Source: Filobasidium wieringae
Lineage: Eukaryota > Basidiomycota > Tremellomycetes > Filobasidiales > Filobasidiaceae
Length of the DNA: 64,000 bases
Assembly (NCBI GenBank): GCA_001600055.1
Contig: BCIV01000001.1
Span: forward strand, 1,853,774-1,917,773
Reading direction: 5' to 3'
In this document: one piece after another, positions 10,901 to 23,058 of the stretch
Position numbering within the stretch: position 1 is the first letter of the stretch
Layout: each line of letters opens with the position of its first letter
Translations under genes and position numbers: made by a program
The notes under the pieces: model-generated
Seen by the model: the letters and a program-made list of their open reading frames with translations, nothing else
Databases searched by the model: none
What the model was told of the DNA's origin: nothing

Positions 10901-13568
10901 CAAGGATGTGCTCAAGGGGCCAGAACGAAAGCCGACCGTGCTCGAGACTGGAGCACAAGGACTGGTACCCTTAGGTACAGACGCTCACTACATTTTGCCT
11001 GGAACTCGACATTACGAAGTGGAAAGTATTTGTAGAAACGCTGCAGCGATAGACGCGGCACGCCGTAGATTGGTTAGTAAAGTGATCTGATTCCAAGACC
11101 GGCAGCTGACTAAAAGCCTGATCCGATATCAGAGTGGTTTGAGCAGTTACAAAGGCGACATTCCAGAGAACGGACCGGTCTTCCAGCTCAGGCGCACGAC
11201 GAACTTCTGGAAACCGGTCCCTGAACCGCCTGTCGAAGATTCGCAATGTCAGTTTCGGCCCAGGTCGATATCACGTCGAGGACTTAATCATTTGAATTTT
11301 AGATGTCTTTCCAAAGCTGCAGCAAGTGTCTAGTATTGCCAAGAGGTACGTTGCTAATAGACGTTGTGATAACTACCTTAACTTACCATGGTCTTGGTTG
11401 TGGCTACCAGTATCTACCACTCGGCTTTTGCCTTACCTTGGATTATGTGGACGATAGACGGCTTGTTGATCGCTCAAGAAGTCAACTCGAAATATCTCGC
11501 AGCACATGGCGATATCCTAGACGTTCTTGCAGCACTGTCGACAACTAACAGCACCCGCCGTATCGATCTGGAAGTTTTAGAGTTCGCTGGTCAGCAACAA
11601 TCAACTACCACAAATTTTATCTGCGAAACTGACCGATATCTCCTTTTCAGGCGACGTGTTCTGGAAATTGGCAGCGACTGTTTATCAGTACTATACTAAC
11701 CCTACTGGAAACCAAACCCTACTGGCCAAGGAGGTCCGAGCTGTGACCGACAATAAACCGCTGGCAGCGGGCATGAAGGATTGTGGAGCCGCTTCCTATA
11801 TTCAGAACCGTCCCTTCGACCCTACTTTGTATGTGCCCGTTGGTTGCGGTTTTTTGACCGGCGAACAGGTTGGAACCGCTCAGTACGAAGCAGTCGGTCG
11901 AAAGGTGAGTATGCCCTCGCGATCCTATCTCAGACTAATGTCCTAATCCTCTTCGAGAATAGACTGTGGCTGATGCGGCTGAAGCTTTAGTCGGGGCCGT
12001 CGGGTCGCGAGCAAACCACGAGCATATTCTGCAGACTTGCATACGGCTTCAACCATCAGCTTTTCCATCGAGTATCACCTGGTCAAACCTTGCCGACTCG
12101 TCACCTCTGAAGCACGATAATATCGAGTTGAGAGCCACGAAGGTCGCTACCGTCGGACAGGTCGTCGGTTATCACTTCAATCTATCTTCACTTTTAAATC
12201 TTGTATTGGTCAGTCTGATGGGTCTAGTGCAATGGCGCGCCGCTTACTCATTCTCTTCAAATAACAGCGAGGGTATTCCGCTGCTCCGAACTCAGGAGCC
12301 TGGTCTAGAGTCGTGTTTCTTGGTGAAGCCATATTTGAATACCGTGAGTCCATCAATCTTTCCGAGTTGCCGCATCTAGGTTGACGACTTGACTTGTACA
12401 TATAGTCCTGATGAATTATCTGATTAAACAAGGAGCCAAATCTAAGCTGGGTCCAGGAGCATTGACAAGGTGGAGAGTAAGTAAGTCCCCCAGTCACACG
12501 GGCAAACCGCTCATCCTGCCCTTCCATTTAGTCTCCAATGAGCGGCCATGTAGGTAATTTCATTATGGGCGTGATAGGGTCACTAAAAGATCACAAATAG
12601 ATTGGGCTTTCCACATTATTGGTTGCCAGCACCCTGCATGAGCACCTGGACATCGACCGTATCTCAGCTACACGGCTTGAGAACTTGAAATCGGAATTGC
12701 AAAAGACGATCAACACGCACACGGAACTGACAATGGCTTGGACGAAGCTGATGGCTGTTGCGGTCAGTCGAAGCAAATTGCTATGATATCGTTCACACTG
12801 ACGCTCTGTTACAATGGCTCGCTAGAAAGCTGAGCATTATATCTATGGCTTGTTCGGAGCTGTATTACTGGACAATCATTGGTCAATGACCGGTCCCCAA
12901 GCTGTTTTTGATAGAATCTGTTTACCTTTCTTTACTCGTTTCGTAGGAACGTACGATACGGAGCGTTTGACCGCCCCCCCCACGTTGAAATTCGTTCTTG
13001 GAAAGGCCAAGGCAGAACTCAACTGTGACCGCATCTCGATCTCAACGAATTTGACACTGGAAAACCTACACCACTCCAGAAGTAAGTGTCTTAACGTGTC
13101 CCTTCACAATGCTGATGCAATGCTGAGTACCGCGCTGTCCCCTTAGTCTACTGCCACGATCACTTGCTAGGCGAGGCACACTCGGTCTACGAGGCTGCTG
13201 CGGAAGGTTTCGCTGGCCGGGAGACGCTTCGTTTCTTGGCTGCAAGGCGATACAACCAGTCTACTCTCGATCAACAGCTTTGCACTTGCCGGAAGTCATC
13301 AGGCGGCGCGATTCCAAGGGATTTGCGTGCAGGAAGTCCGACAAGTAATATCGCATCAAATGCTGTTGCTTCGTGTGCCGTTGCTCGTGCAAGTGTTATA
13401 GTCGTCTCTGATGACGAAGACGATTTCGAGATTATCGAAAATCCGAACGTTAGCCGAGCTTCTAGCACCGCTGCAGCCAAGCCGGTTGTTCCGCATGCGT
13501 CCTCAAAGGAAAAGCGCTTCGCATCTGAACGTGCTGCCGGCAAAAGAAAAGCCGAGGAAGACTGGTAG
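7935..13568 (+). CDS. Dicer-like ribonuclease III with partial helicase and degenerate second RNase III domain
   Basis: Many-exon gene. After a Pro/Ser/Thr-rich start comes a helicase insert-like segment (IQRDLKTLDINLGQGGVIAY). The second helicase lobe follows across intron 8587-8709 (CLIIVEEDLTTIHL) and intron 8930-9016 (SGCDLVRYDKES). No ATPase lobe is present. An acidic linker follows, then a Dicer dimerisation-like segment ending AALYLTGWLDHRFEF (about 10090) and a platform-like region (GLPYFVLPMDLG). RNase IIIa keeps its acids: EVLEFAGDVF and ADAAEALVGA. RNase IIIb aligns as RVVFLGEAIFEY and AEHYIYGLFGAV, where the catalytic acids are replaced. The C-terminus has a weak dsRBD-like helix (GEAHSVYEAAAEGF) and an acidic then basic tail. 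It should process double-stranded RNA in RNA silencing, but with an altered mechanism. The family call is firm; full activity is uncertain. Confidence 0.85.
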
Positions 13569-13771
13569 TGAAGCTTTCGATCAATACGGTGTCAAGCGTT
13601 CGTTCGCTATACCATTTGATCGACAAGCACCTTCCTTACATCTTGCAATATTCATCATCGTTGTGGCGTTATGACAGTACATAGTTGTTGATTAGTAGAT
13701 TTAGTTTATGGTCTATATTTTATGATAACTACGTCTTGTGAGACGAAAGTGACATCAAATGTATAATCGGC
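13569..13771. other. Convergent 3' region between Dicer and the monooxygenase
   Basis: AT-rich, 203 bases, no gene; holds both transcript ends. Confidence 0.4.
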
Positions 13772-16422
13772 CTAGCGTCGCCTGAAATAGCCGAGGACTG
13801 CAAAGCACACAATTGCGACTACGATCAATCGCAAGCGCTTTTGCTTCTCGACCTTCGATCGAATGGCCATTTTCTCGGCACCAGCGAGTTCCTCCCAAAT
13901 CGGCTTGCGGTTCTGGTAGCTGTACAACGAGGTATAAGCCGGCCAATTCGTAAACACTCTTCCTTTCCTGTCTTGTCCCAATCGGTAGAAGGATGTTGCT
14001 TGATTCCAAGTTGTATTTTCGAGTTTTCGATCGAGCCACCTATACAGTATCGAATCACGATCAATTTGCGCCGACTTTGGTGATACCGTCTATACTTACA
14101 CCATGTACCGGTCTGTAGGCTCCTGTTTCGCTTCTAGAACGCGGACTTTGTTCTTGAGCTGAGCTTCAACGATTTGAGCGATATATCGCGCTTGCGTTTC
14201 GATGTTGATGACAACGCTGGTATGGCCTGGAGCAACGTTGTGACCTAGCAAGACGTAGAAGTTTGGGAACCCAGGGTACAGCATCTATATCAGGAATCTA
14301 ACGGTAAGTGAGAGTCGCAACGCAGATCGGAGTGTGACATACCCCATGATACGCTTGCGGACCACTCATATCGGTTAGTCCATCAGAGATTTTCGTCCCA
14401 TATTTGCCTGTCACATTCAGTACTGCAGCGGTCTAGTAATTTGCCCAGACCATCGTATCAGAAAGACCCTTATAGATGAAGATGACCGTGCTCACAACAT
14501 CGTAACCCGTAGCGATGACTGCCACATCAAGCGGATACTCTTTCCCATCTGCCGTGACGATACCCCGTTTACTAAACCGAGATATAGGCGAAGAGACGGG
14601 TGTGACATTTTCTTGTCTCAGCGCAGCGGTATATCCACTTTTCAGTTCATGGCCCGTCAGCTATTCGTTCAGAATGTCCACGACCTGTAGAAGGCTCACG
14701 CGTCAAATACGGTACGTTTTCCTCCGAAAGCTGTGACACAGCTAGTCAAGATCTACCTCGGTACTATTGCACCAGGCTACACTTACGGAACTTTGGTGTA
14801 AGCATATCAACCGCTTCCTCTGGCGCAGCCTTCTTGATGTGTTTTTTCGATTCCTGTCCATCCATTCAAACTAATCCAGATCAGCTACCCCTGACCTCAC
14901 CAGACAAACTCTCATGTGCAGACGAACCTTCTCAATTATATCCCTGATCCACTTGTTCTGTAGTTCGAAAGCATACCATACTAGATCTTGTTTCACAAAC
15001 ATGGACCACCGGTATAATTTCAATAACCCGGGAATGACTCGGAATAGGAGTTTCGTTAATTTGGAGTACTTCTTCATCGTCCTATCATGAGCAAAATCAA
15101 GCCGTACCAGCTCCTCAGTTTCCCACTCCCACTTTCACTTGTATCACACTCGCTTTGACTCACCGAGGTAAAAACCATTGCCCAGATCTGATAAAGTTCC
15201 AAACCTTGACCTCCTTGTCCTCACTGATAGCCGGTACGATCTGAGCAGCACTACATCCATTCCCAAGTACGGCCACCTTCTTCCCCTTGAGATCCAGTTC
15301 CTTCCGGGGCCATCGGGAAGGATGAATAATGAGGCCTTCGAAGAATTCTTCTTCTTCCTTGTTATCGTTCTTTTCGAGGTGTTTTTCGGTAGGGGGAGCG
15401 TTCCATTCTTTTCCTTCCGCTAGAGGAACGCGAGTCTGTTCATGAACGTTGAATAAGGATTTAGGCATTTCATCGTGAACATAAGGGTTCTTCAATCCCT
15501 TGATGTTAGGGATGAGGGGCCATGAGAACCCGCCTGTCCCGGAGATCAAGATCGTATGTCTTCGGTCAAACGTTTGGTCCTCCTCCTCGGAACCTTCTGC
15601 TCCATCGACTTGAGAACGATTGGAAAGAGTGTTGGATGAAGGGGAAAGGGAATCCTTGGCATGTCCTCCGAAAGTGGATCGTTTTGAGGTAGGTTTTAAT
15701 TTCAAGACCCATTCGCCCGCTTCAGAGTCCCATTGACCGGAAACGAACGAAGTCAAGAATTTGGTCTTGGGGTAGACCCCTTCTTTTCGAGCTATATCTT
15801 TCCAGTCTAGATACCAAGCAGATTCAGCAGAGTAACAACAAGGTACAAGAGTTTTGTAGGATTTTAGGGCTTACACTCTAGAATCTCTGCTTGAGGAGGA
15901 TGTGCCTCGGTCCAATCTGGATTAGGATGGGTTGATAAAGAATAAAGATGTGCGGCTACGCTAAGCACTCAATCCCCCGAGCGTCAGTCCTGATCGATTC
16001 CGGGTTGACAGACAAGGCATTGATGCTTACTCGCACCGACAGCCCTATAAACGCCGGAGTTCGAGTTAGTATGTAACTGAAACGAAATTCGAGAGGATGT
16101 CTTACGGGATAAGTATTCGTCAACCAAGTCCCACCTACATCCACATCTCGCTCGTAGATCTACAAAGAACCATTATCCATTCGTGTTCAAGTTCTAGTCC
16201 GCCGTAAATCACGTCGAGTACTAACCGTCACATTTTCGAAGCCAATCTCTTTCAACCTGATGGTCGTAACGATCCCAGAGATTCTAATAAAAAATCATAG
16301 AATAATCCGTCAGGCTTGAACCCGATCTTGATTCTAGAAGGACGAAACCTGACTTACCCAGCGCCGATGATCCCTACAGAGAAATCTTTTGTAGAACGTT
16401 TTTCTTCGTTAGAGGTCGTCAT
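13772..16422 (-). CDS. Membrane-anchored Baeyer-Villiger-type flavin monooxygenase
   Basis: The minus-strand start at 16422 gives MTTSNEEKRSTKDFSVGIIGAG, an FAD-binding Rossmann motif close to the N-terminus. GGTWLTNTYPG-like sequence follows in the next exons (about 16130). The Baeyer-Villiger fingerprint FxGxxxHxxxW is present exactly as FEGLIIHPSRWP (about 15335). It directly precedes the NADPH-binding motif KVAVLGNGCSAAQI. A low-complexity Ser/Glu-rich insert separates the start of the domain from ILISGTGGFSWPLIPN. The C-terminus ends in a hydrophobic helix, RLIVVAIVCFAVLGYF, followed by three Arg: a tail anchor. The family inserts oxygen next to a ketone or oxidises heteroatoms; the substrate is not known. 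Several small exons at the 5' end were placed only roughly. Confidence 0.85.
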
Positions 16423-17094
16423 CCTGGTCGACCGTTATCGAGACTCAGGGAATGGACCGTTTCCAGCAATCTAGAACCGTATCAGGCCTGTCGAGATTGA
16501 ATGGAATTGCTCGTTGAGGTGACGGACATGATTGCGTCCAGCTACAAAGTGCAGCCACAAATCTTGATTTCGGTTGCTCGGTTGGAGATAAGCGATAATC
16601 ATCGCCCGTCGATCCCCAACGTTCGGTCCCTTTTTCTCAAACAAGGCCAAGACATCTCGTCGAGTCGAATCTTGCCGACTAAATGGTCAGCGCAGACACC
16701 TTGCAGTAGTAACACCTTGAGAGATTCTGGGATCATTCAAAACCAAGACCTTTGCGATCCTTATCTTCCCTGCTCTGGCTATAGATCCGGATGAATCATC
16801 CCGCCTGATAATTACTAATCACTACTAGCGTCTTCTGCAATCAGGTACGTGCCGGGCAGTATGACGAACGAAACACGCCAGGTCACAGCATGTCCGAACA
16901 CATAGTCGTCTCCATCGCTAGTAGAAGAAGGTAATCTTGATCCCATCGCTCATCCACTCCACTTCACTCAAGCCAAAGCCCGAACGTCATATCCATCCTC
17001 TATTCTCATTCTTTGTTTCACAACTTGCGATCAAATACTTTCTATTTTTCAAATTTCCGGTCCAACCCTGTCTTGCATCTACCCATCAGGCAGC
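16423..17094. other. Intergenic region between the monooxygenase start and the SOD2 end
   Basis: These 672 bases contain one plus-strand open frame of 97 codons at 16501-16794 with no recognisable features. It probably holds the monooxygenase promoter and the SOD2 3' UTR. Confidence 0.4.
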
Positions 17095-18118
17095 TTAAAG
17101 AGCAGCGCTCAACCTCTCCTCGGCTTCCTTGAAGTTGACGACGTTCCAAATAGCGTTCAAGTACTGTTCATTCCACCCAAACCAGATTACGAAGCGTATC
17201 AGACATCTGAATGTGAAGCGGAAAGTTACGGTAAAAGACTTACGTCAGGCTTGACGTTCTTGTACTGAATGTAGAATCTATTTCCATCGCAAAAAGAGGA
17301 GGTCAGTTCAATTTCTTTCACTCGATCTTTCTCGCTGCGTCAGGAGAGGGAGGAAGAGAGGGGGAGACTTACGCGTGTTCCCAGATATCGATCCCGATGA
17401 TGGGGACATAAGGGGGAAGAACGGGGTCTTGGTTGGAAGTAGTGATCGTCTCCAACTTCTGGGTGGATTTGTTGTATGCCTATTCGGTCATGAGGCATGA
17501 GACAATGAGTCAGTACAGTAAGGAGACGTTCGGAGGTACGAGGACACGACGTACGACCCAACCCCAACCGGACCCCTGAATAGCGGCAGTTTTGGCGTTC
17601 AAATCCTTCTTCAACCCTTCCAACCCTCCGAAATCCCTCTCCACCAGTTGCTCAAACTTTCCACCCTTTACGATCTGGGATTCCTCCGATCCGGCGGGGG
17701 CGAGGTTTTTCCAGAACAAGGAATGGTTGACGTGTCCTCCTCCGTTGAACTTGACGGCAGGTTGGAGAGCGATGAGTTGTTTGATGGTACTGGTGTTCTG
17801 AGGGGAGGAGGTGAGGGAGGAGATGGTCTCTTCTGCTGCGTTCAGGTTGGTGATGTAGGTTTGGTGGTGCTTCTTGTGGTGCAGTTCCATGATCTCCTTG
17901 ACGATATGAGGCTCGAGGGCCTGTCATTCCACGATCGAGAAGTTTCAGTTCAGTGTGATCATGACTTCGTGAGTAAGGTATGAGGAAAGACTTACATCGT
18001 AAGCGTAAGGAAGCTCAGGAAGAGTGTGCTTGGATCGAGCAGCGACGGTGAGGGCGGCACGGGAAGCGATGGCTTGTTTAGCCAAAGTGGCAGTAGCGGA
18101 TTTAGTAGTGAGCATCAT
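17095..18118 (-). CDS. SOD2: Mitochondrial manganese superoxide dismutase
   Basis: The N-terminus ([20 protein letters not shown]) is a mitochondrial targeting peptide, followed by the mature start [18 protein letters not shown]. Metal ligands are visible: His in [11 protein letters not shown], His in [13 protein letters not shown], and Asp and His in [17 protein letters not shown] and the Mn-type spacing around [10 protein letters not shown] support Mn rather than Fe. The last exons encode [11 protein letters not shown], then [22 protein letters not shown]. The enzyme converts superoxide to hydrogen peroxide in the matrix. Of the two adjacent ATGs the outer was taken. The gene shares a promoter with NUP53 on the other strand. 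Confidence 0.96.
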
Positions 18119-18411
18119 TTCTGTTTGTGGGAGTCGTGGTAGTGTTTTAGTAGCTTTTCTGGTAGAGGAATTTGAAGTGAATTGTGGATGAACTGAAGAG
18201 TCTTTATTGGAGCATGACGTTTACAAGCCTAAGGGCTGTTATCAATCACGTGAGACCCGTCACGTGACGTCGTATGACGTGTAATCGTAGCAAACTACAT
18301 CGCTATAATTCAAGTTGACATCTATCAACAATCATCATCGACATCCTTACAACAACTTTCACCTGGAACCACATCTTTCCATTCCTTCATCCTACTCCAA
18401 CATTCCTCAAC
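18119..18411. promoter_or_regulatory. Divergent promoter of SOD2 and NUP53
   Basis: These 293 bases lie between two outward-facing start codons. They contain cacgtgacgtcgtatgacgt (about 18261-18280), a cluster of CRE/E-box-like TGACGT and CACGTG words. Such words are typical of bZIP and bHLH sites. Their function here is inference. Confidence 0.45.
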
Positions 18412-19883
18412 ATGAGCAACTGGTTCAACGCAGCAGGCTCAACAGCCACTCCACCTTCCCTCCTCGCTCATTCAGCAGCCTATCAACCCAACCCCAACCC
18501 AAACACTCCTCAACGAAACCCCCAGTCTAACCTCTTCGCTAGCTCTCCCGGGTATTATGGTAATCAACACGTCAGGGATACAATCCCCGCTGCCGACCTG
18601 AACGAGAGCCAGAACTTGCAGAACAGGTATCTAGAGAGTTTTACTCCGGGTAATAAGAAGAAGTCCAGTGCGGTCAGTCGCATGTTTCTTAAGTTGGTCG
18701 CCAGAACGAACAGAACTCATATTTTGTTCTTGGTGACGAGTAGGCAAAGACGGCTTCCTCTCCTACGGGATCTTCTAGTTTCACGGAACCATCCAGGTTC
18801 GGCAGTAACAGTCTCTATGGCTCTGGGTAAGTCTTTATCTCTTTCTCCCCGTCAGTCGGTTCTGACTTCCTCCTGTTCTTGATATCAGCGCCGGAGTCTC
18901 CCCTTCCAAAACCGCACATCGTCTCTCCCGTCCTCCTCTGAACCAATCGACTTCCTCTTTGAGTACCTCTGTCCGCTCTACTTCCGAAATCCCGTTTCAT
19001 CTGAGGAACCAGGAAAGGGAAGGGAGGATGGATGAAGATCGACCACCAGTTTTGACTTATGCTGAGATCGAGGCTGGAGGTGGGAAGCCTGGAAGGGGAT
19101 ATGGGATGGGAGCGGAAATGGAAGGAAGTGATGATGGGATGTTTGATGATGAGTAAGTCATTTTATAATTCCGCGTGGCTCGAGATATTGATGTGTGAAT
19201 TTGACATCTTACATAGCGACACTCCTACGAATCTTTTGATGATCTACGGTTTACCCGCTTCAAAACAAGATAAACTCCAATCACTCTTATCCTCTTACGG
19301 CCCTCTGAATCACTTCCAACCCGGTCCCTTGGAGAGCAATTACGTGATCGTTTCGTTCACCGATCCCTCGGTCGGACTGAGGTTGAAAAGACAGAGCGGA
19401 GCATTGAGATTGGACGGCTGGTATTTCGGAGTAAGGGACGCAGGGGATGATATTTCGCTAGAACATGGAGCTAGGAACGGGATCGCGAGTGGAGCAGGTG
19501 TCGACGGGCTCCCTTCTGGGGCCTCGAGGAATACCGCTCTTCAAACCACAACCCGCCCGAACGAAGGCTCCAACTCCACCCCCTCTTCCGCCGCCAATGG
19601 TGGTAACGGAGATATCTTCTCTTCCCTCCGCACCCTTACCCCCGTCAGGGCGGAACAGGGCTCGGTATTCCTTCCCCAAACCATCCAGAGCAGTGTTTCT
19701 CAACCTGTCATGCCTGCGGCTTATTCTTTCGGGACCGGGGCGGAGGGACAGGGACAGGGAGCAAAGGGACAGAGGGTTGGGTTGTTTGGTAGACTCTCGG
19801 ATGTCATGGTACGTCTCCTTTCTTGTTCTCAGAAGTGCGGAGCTTGGACTGATCAAGGTTACTCTCGTCAGTTTGGGCAATGA
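18412..19883 (+). CDS. NUP53: Nucleoporin of the NUP53/NUP35 family
   Basis: The N-terminus is disordered and Asn/Pro/Ser-rich. A helical motif (RNQEREGRMDEDRPPVLTYA) leads to the MPPN RRM-like domain: TPTNLLMIYGLPASKQDKL, a conserved core, SNYVIVSFTDPSVGLRLKR and GWYFGVRD. A Ser/Gly-rich linker follows. The short C-terminus GLFGRLSDVMFGQ resembles the amphipathic helix that in this family binds the nuclear membrane. The last exon holds only FGQ and the stop. The protein is a scaffold subunit of the nuclear pore complex. Introns were traced by frame at 18676-18744 and three later sites. Domain order and length match fungal members. Confidence 0.88.
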
Positions 19884-20262
19884 TCATCGAGACGATGCAG
19901 ATACGAGTTGATCCGGGTTCGGATGAGAATGTTGTACTTTCATATGACGTGCTGTGTTGATATCGTAATCCTTCGTCCACTCGATTGTTTCAAGGGCTCA
20001 CGGTATCCAAGACCTTGCAAGGAGATGGCGTTTGAGCTGGTTGTAGACATCAGTTTTTCCTTCCTCTTCCGCAGATACAAAAGATCATATCACGAGAGCC
20101 TCAGATAAATGGGATCGTCACGTGCATGACTATTCCCTGATCATGACGAGCAATACTGCTTGATATAAACAGCAGGTCAAAAACAAAATGACATGATATG
20201 TCTATGATTATAGAATCGGCGCAAAGATCGAGAATACAAGCAGGTTTTCCTTAAATAGTCGA
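19884..20262. other. Convergent 3' region, NUP53 / siderophore transporter
   Basis: No gene seen; AT-rich with short frames only. It holds the two 3' ends. Confidence 0.4.
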
Positions 20263-22812
20263 CTATTCACGATCTTTCTCTTCCTTAACCTTGGACTCGT
20301 CAGGTTCTGAATCCTGTACGATCTCCTCCTTCCTCCTGAAACGGATGATCTTGTCTGTCTCGATTGCGTTATGCGCCTGTCCGAGGTAGAAATTCGAGGC
20401 GAATAGACTTGCAAACACCGCAACGAAGGACACGATCAATGCTGCTAAGAACAAGTCGTGCACGGATTCCATATACGCTGTAATCGAATTCGGTTGTGAA
20501 TACACTCCCCTATTCCCTCTGACAGGCCAAAACTTACCTTTCTTGACGAGCTCCCTTGGCTCCGCCTCGCGCGCCTTGTAGATTGAACCGTAAATATCGA
20601 GAATCTCCGTAGCGTTATGCGTAGCACCCAAATAGGTGTTCAAGTTTGCGGGTAGCTTTTTGTTCCATACCGAAGAAGAGATGGCAATGGCGATGGAACT
20701 TCCCATTGAACTCCACAAGTTCAGGACGGCGACGGCGATACCCATGTCCTGATGAGGTACCGATGCCTGGACGGCCATGTATGAGGAGGTCACGGAGACG
20801 GCTCCTCCAAGACCGATAAGGATTTGAGAACAGACTAGAATAGCATCGGTAGGCTTGGAAGAGGCCAGGTAGACTAGACCCATACCGCTGTGAATGATAC
20901 GAGTTAGTATCAGCCATCACCCTCCAGATTCAAGCTTACTGTGAACACTCACACAGAACGAAAGCACAATCCGACGATCTGGAGGACCTTGTATCGATGG
21001 GTGTACCGCATGATCAGTCCGACGAAGATTGCCATACTACACATCGTTACCGATATGGTGTTAGTGAAGAATGCGTAATTGCGGTCCTGAAAAGTGGTGA
21101 CTGTGAGTTTATATTCGATGGGGCTATACCCGACGTACTCACATTCCAGTCAACGACAACGTAGACCCATGACTGGAAATACGTATCAATAAGATAACTC
21201 GAAGAGAAATAGAAGAAGTCGATGCCGACGCAAGCGACCTGCAAGATGAAGCCGTTACAAAAGCGAACAGCATTCCATATCAGCGAAACCACTCACAAAA
21301 GTCCGGTTGAAGACCCGTCGAGGCATGAGAGGATATTTTGCGTAAAAGCCATCCCAGACACACCAAGAAATGAACAATACTCCTCCCACTACTAGCATGG
21401 CAATGAGCGATGCTGTAAGCTAGATTAATTCAGCAAGGATTCGTTTTCATCAAGCATCGTCACTCACGATTTTTGTAACCGTTTGTGGCGGTAGTGTTCA
21501 AAGTCAAAGGCGCGAGCAGACAAGCGAATCCGAACCCCATGAGGAGGAAGCCGAGAATATTCATACGAGACCAGTAATACTTGAATTTCTCCGTCAAGGT
21601 TCTCTCAGGCACGACCTCAGCTCCTTTGGCGACACGTTGCGAATAAGATGATGCAGCGAGGGAGAAAGCTCCAAGTTTCCTCGCCCGGTGGTCTCCGATC
21701 AGGAGGACGATCAAGGCAGGTGAAACGCAAACAGGAAGGAGGATGGCGAACATTCCGTACTGTTGAACAGAAATCAGGAATAGGCTACTAATAGTGTCTT
21801 TTAAGATCACTCACTCCCCATCTCCATCCATCTTGGCTGTAGGCGCTGATCCCGTTTGTGATATAACCCGCGACGAAAGCATTGATCACGTATGGCAAGT
21901 TGATTGCTCCAGCCACGAATGCTCGCCATTGCAATGAGGTGATATCCGCAATGATCAAACTGTTAACTGTAGATTAATTCCGCAAGGCAAGATCAGTAAA
22001 ACAATACCGGATGATTTCCGGGCGGGGCTCACGGAAGGTGATGCCAGAGTTTCCAATTGTGTAGATCAGTTGGCCCGCGACGACTGTAGCAACGTTTTTC
22101 GACCCAGCACACATAGCATAGCCTACAGCGTAGCAAGTAACTGCAAGAGCTAGAGTGTGAGGTCTGGACCACATGTCCGCAATCTGTCCATAGATAGCAG
22201 GGTCGGACGTTGATCGTACCGATCAGGTGTATTGAACTAGCTGGCGTACCTTGGCTAAGAAGGGCTGGGCAACACCGCTCATGATCGCGTTGATTACCCC
22301 GATTGTTCCGATGATGGTATGATGAGAGTAAGACGAAGTGGCGAACGCGGCATCTAGAAGATGAGTACAAGCTGGTTAGATGAGCTGGATAAAGCACTTT
22401 AGTTTGGATACTCACAGGTATAGGTCGTACTTCGGCTGAGTGCATAGACGTAAGCAATCAGCCCGATGGAAGCCCATAGAGAGTAGATACCCCATCCTCG
22501 ACCGAAAACGAGGTCTGCGAGTCGCATTGGGTAGTTATAATCAGACAACATGAAACAGGTAGAGGCGCGTCAGTGTAACGTACACAGAGCTTCAATCCTG
22601 GTTACTCCGTCATCCTGTTCGATTGGGAGCTTTGTAGAAGCGTGCTGCTCATTGTTCTCATGTTCTCTGACAGCGGTCAAGGACTCGGAGTCTTTCTCCT
22701 TCAAGTGGTCGTCGTGCGAGCTGCTCTCATCATGATCGAGGTCTGCTTGATGGCGCGCAACGTCGTCGAAGCTCAGATTAGCCAGGACGGTCTCCTGTGA
22801 GATCTTGGACAT
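20263..22812 (-). CDS. MFS siderophore-iron transporter (SIT/ARN type)
   Basis: Long acidic and His/Ser-rich cytosolic N-terminus, then the conserved start of the family (VFGRGWGIYSLWASIGLI). About fourteen hydrophobic segments are spread over the exons, including IGTIGVINAIMSGVAQPF, ITSLQWRAFVAGAINLPY, GWRWGYGMFAILLPV and NILGFLLMGFGFACLLAPL. SYLIDTYFQSWVYVVVDWN and QILIGLGGAVSVTSSYMAVQ are later-helix motifs typical of SIT transporters. The charged C-terminal tail is KVKEEKDRE. The protein likely imports ferric siderophores by proton symport at the plasma membrane. A GATA-type iron-response word lies about 240 bases upstream. No siderophore synthesis gene is seen in the window, so xenosiderophore use is plausible. 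Confidence 0.88.
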
Positions 22813-23049
22813 GATATAGGGCGCAGGAAGAGGACGGTCGTCGTTGAGCTCGAAAAGGTCCTGGTCATGTCATTCATATCTAACAAGTAGCCTCCAGATA
22901 TATATGAAGCGAAGCTAAGGGGAGTCCAGGGAAAAAAGTTGAATGCCCTTGTTACCGTTCCTCCCCGCGCCTTGGCACCATAGCATAACTGGTCAAGCTT
23001 CGGGTCCAAGAAATAGTTAGATTTTTTGCTGAGATGAGAATGGTTTTTC

Positions 23050-23058
23050 CTATCTGAT
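23050..23058 (-). promoter_or_regulatory. GATA-type iron-response element upstream of the siderophore transporter
   Basis: On the minus strand this reads ATCAGATAG. It matches eight of nine bases of the fungal consensus ATCWGATAA bound by iron-sensing GATA repressors (Urbs1, SreA, Sre1, Cir1 family). It lies about 240 bases before the start at 22812. A weaker match (GTCTGATAA, minus strand) is at 24142-24150. Binding is inferred. Confidence 0.4.
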
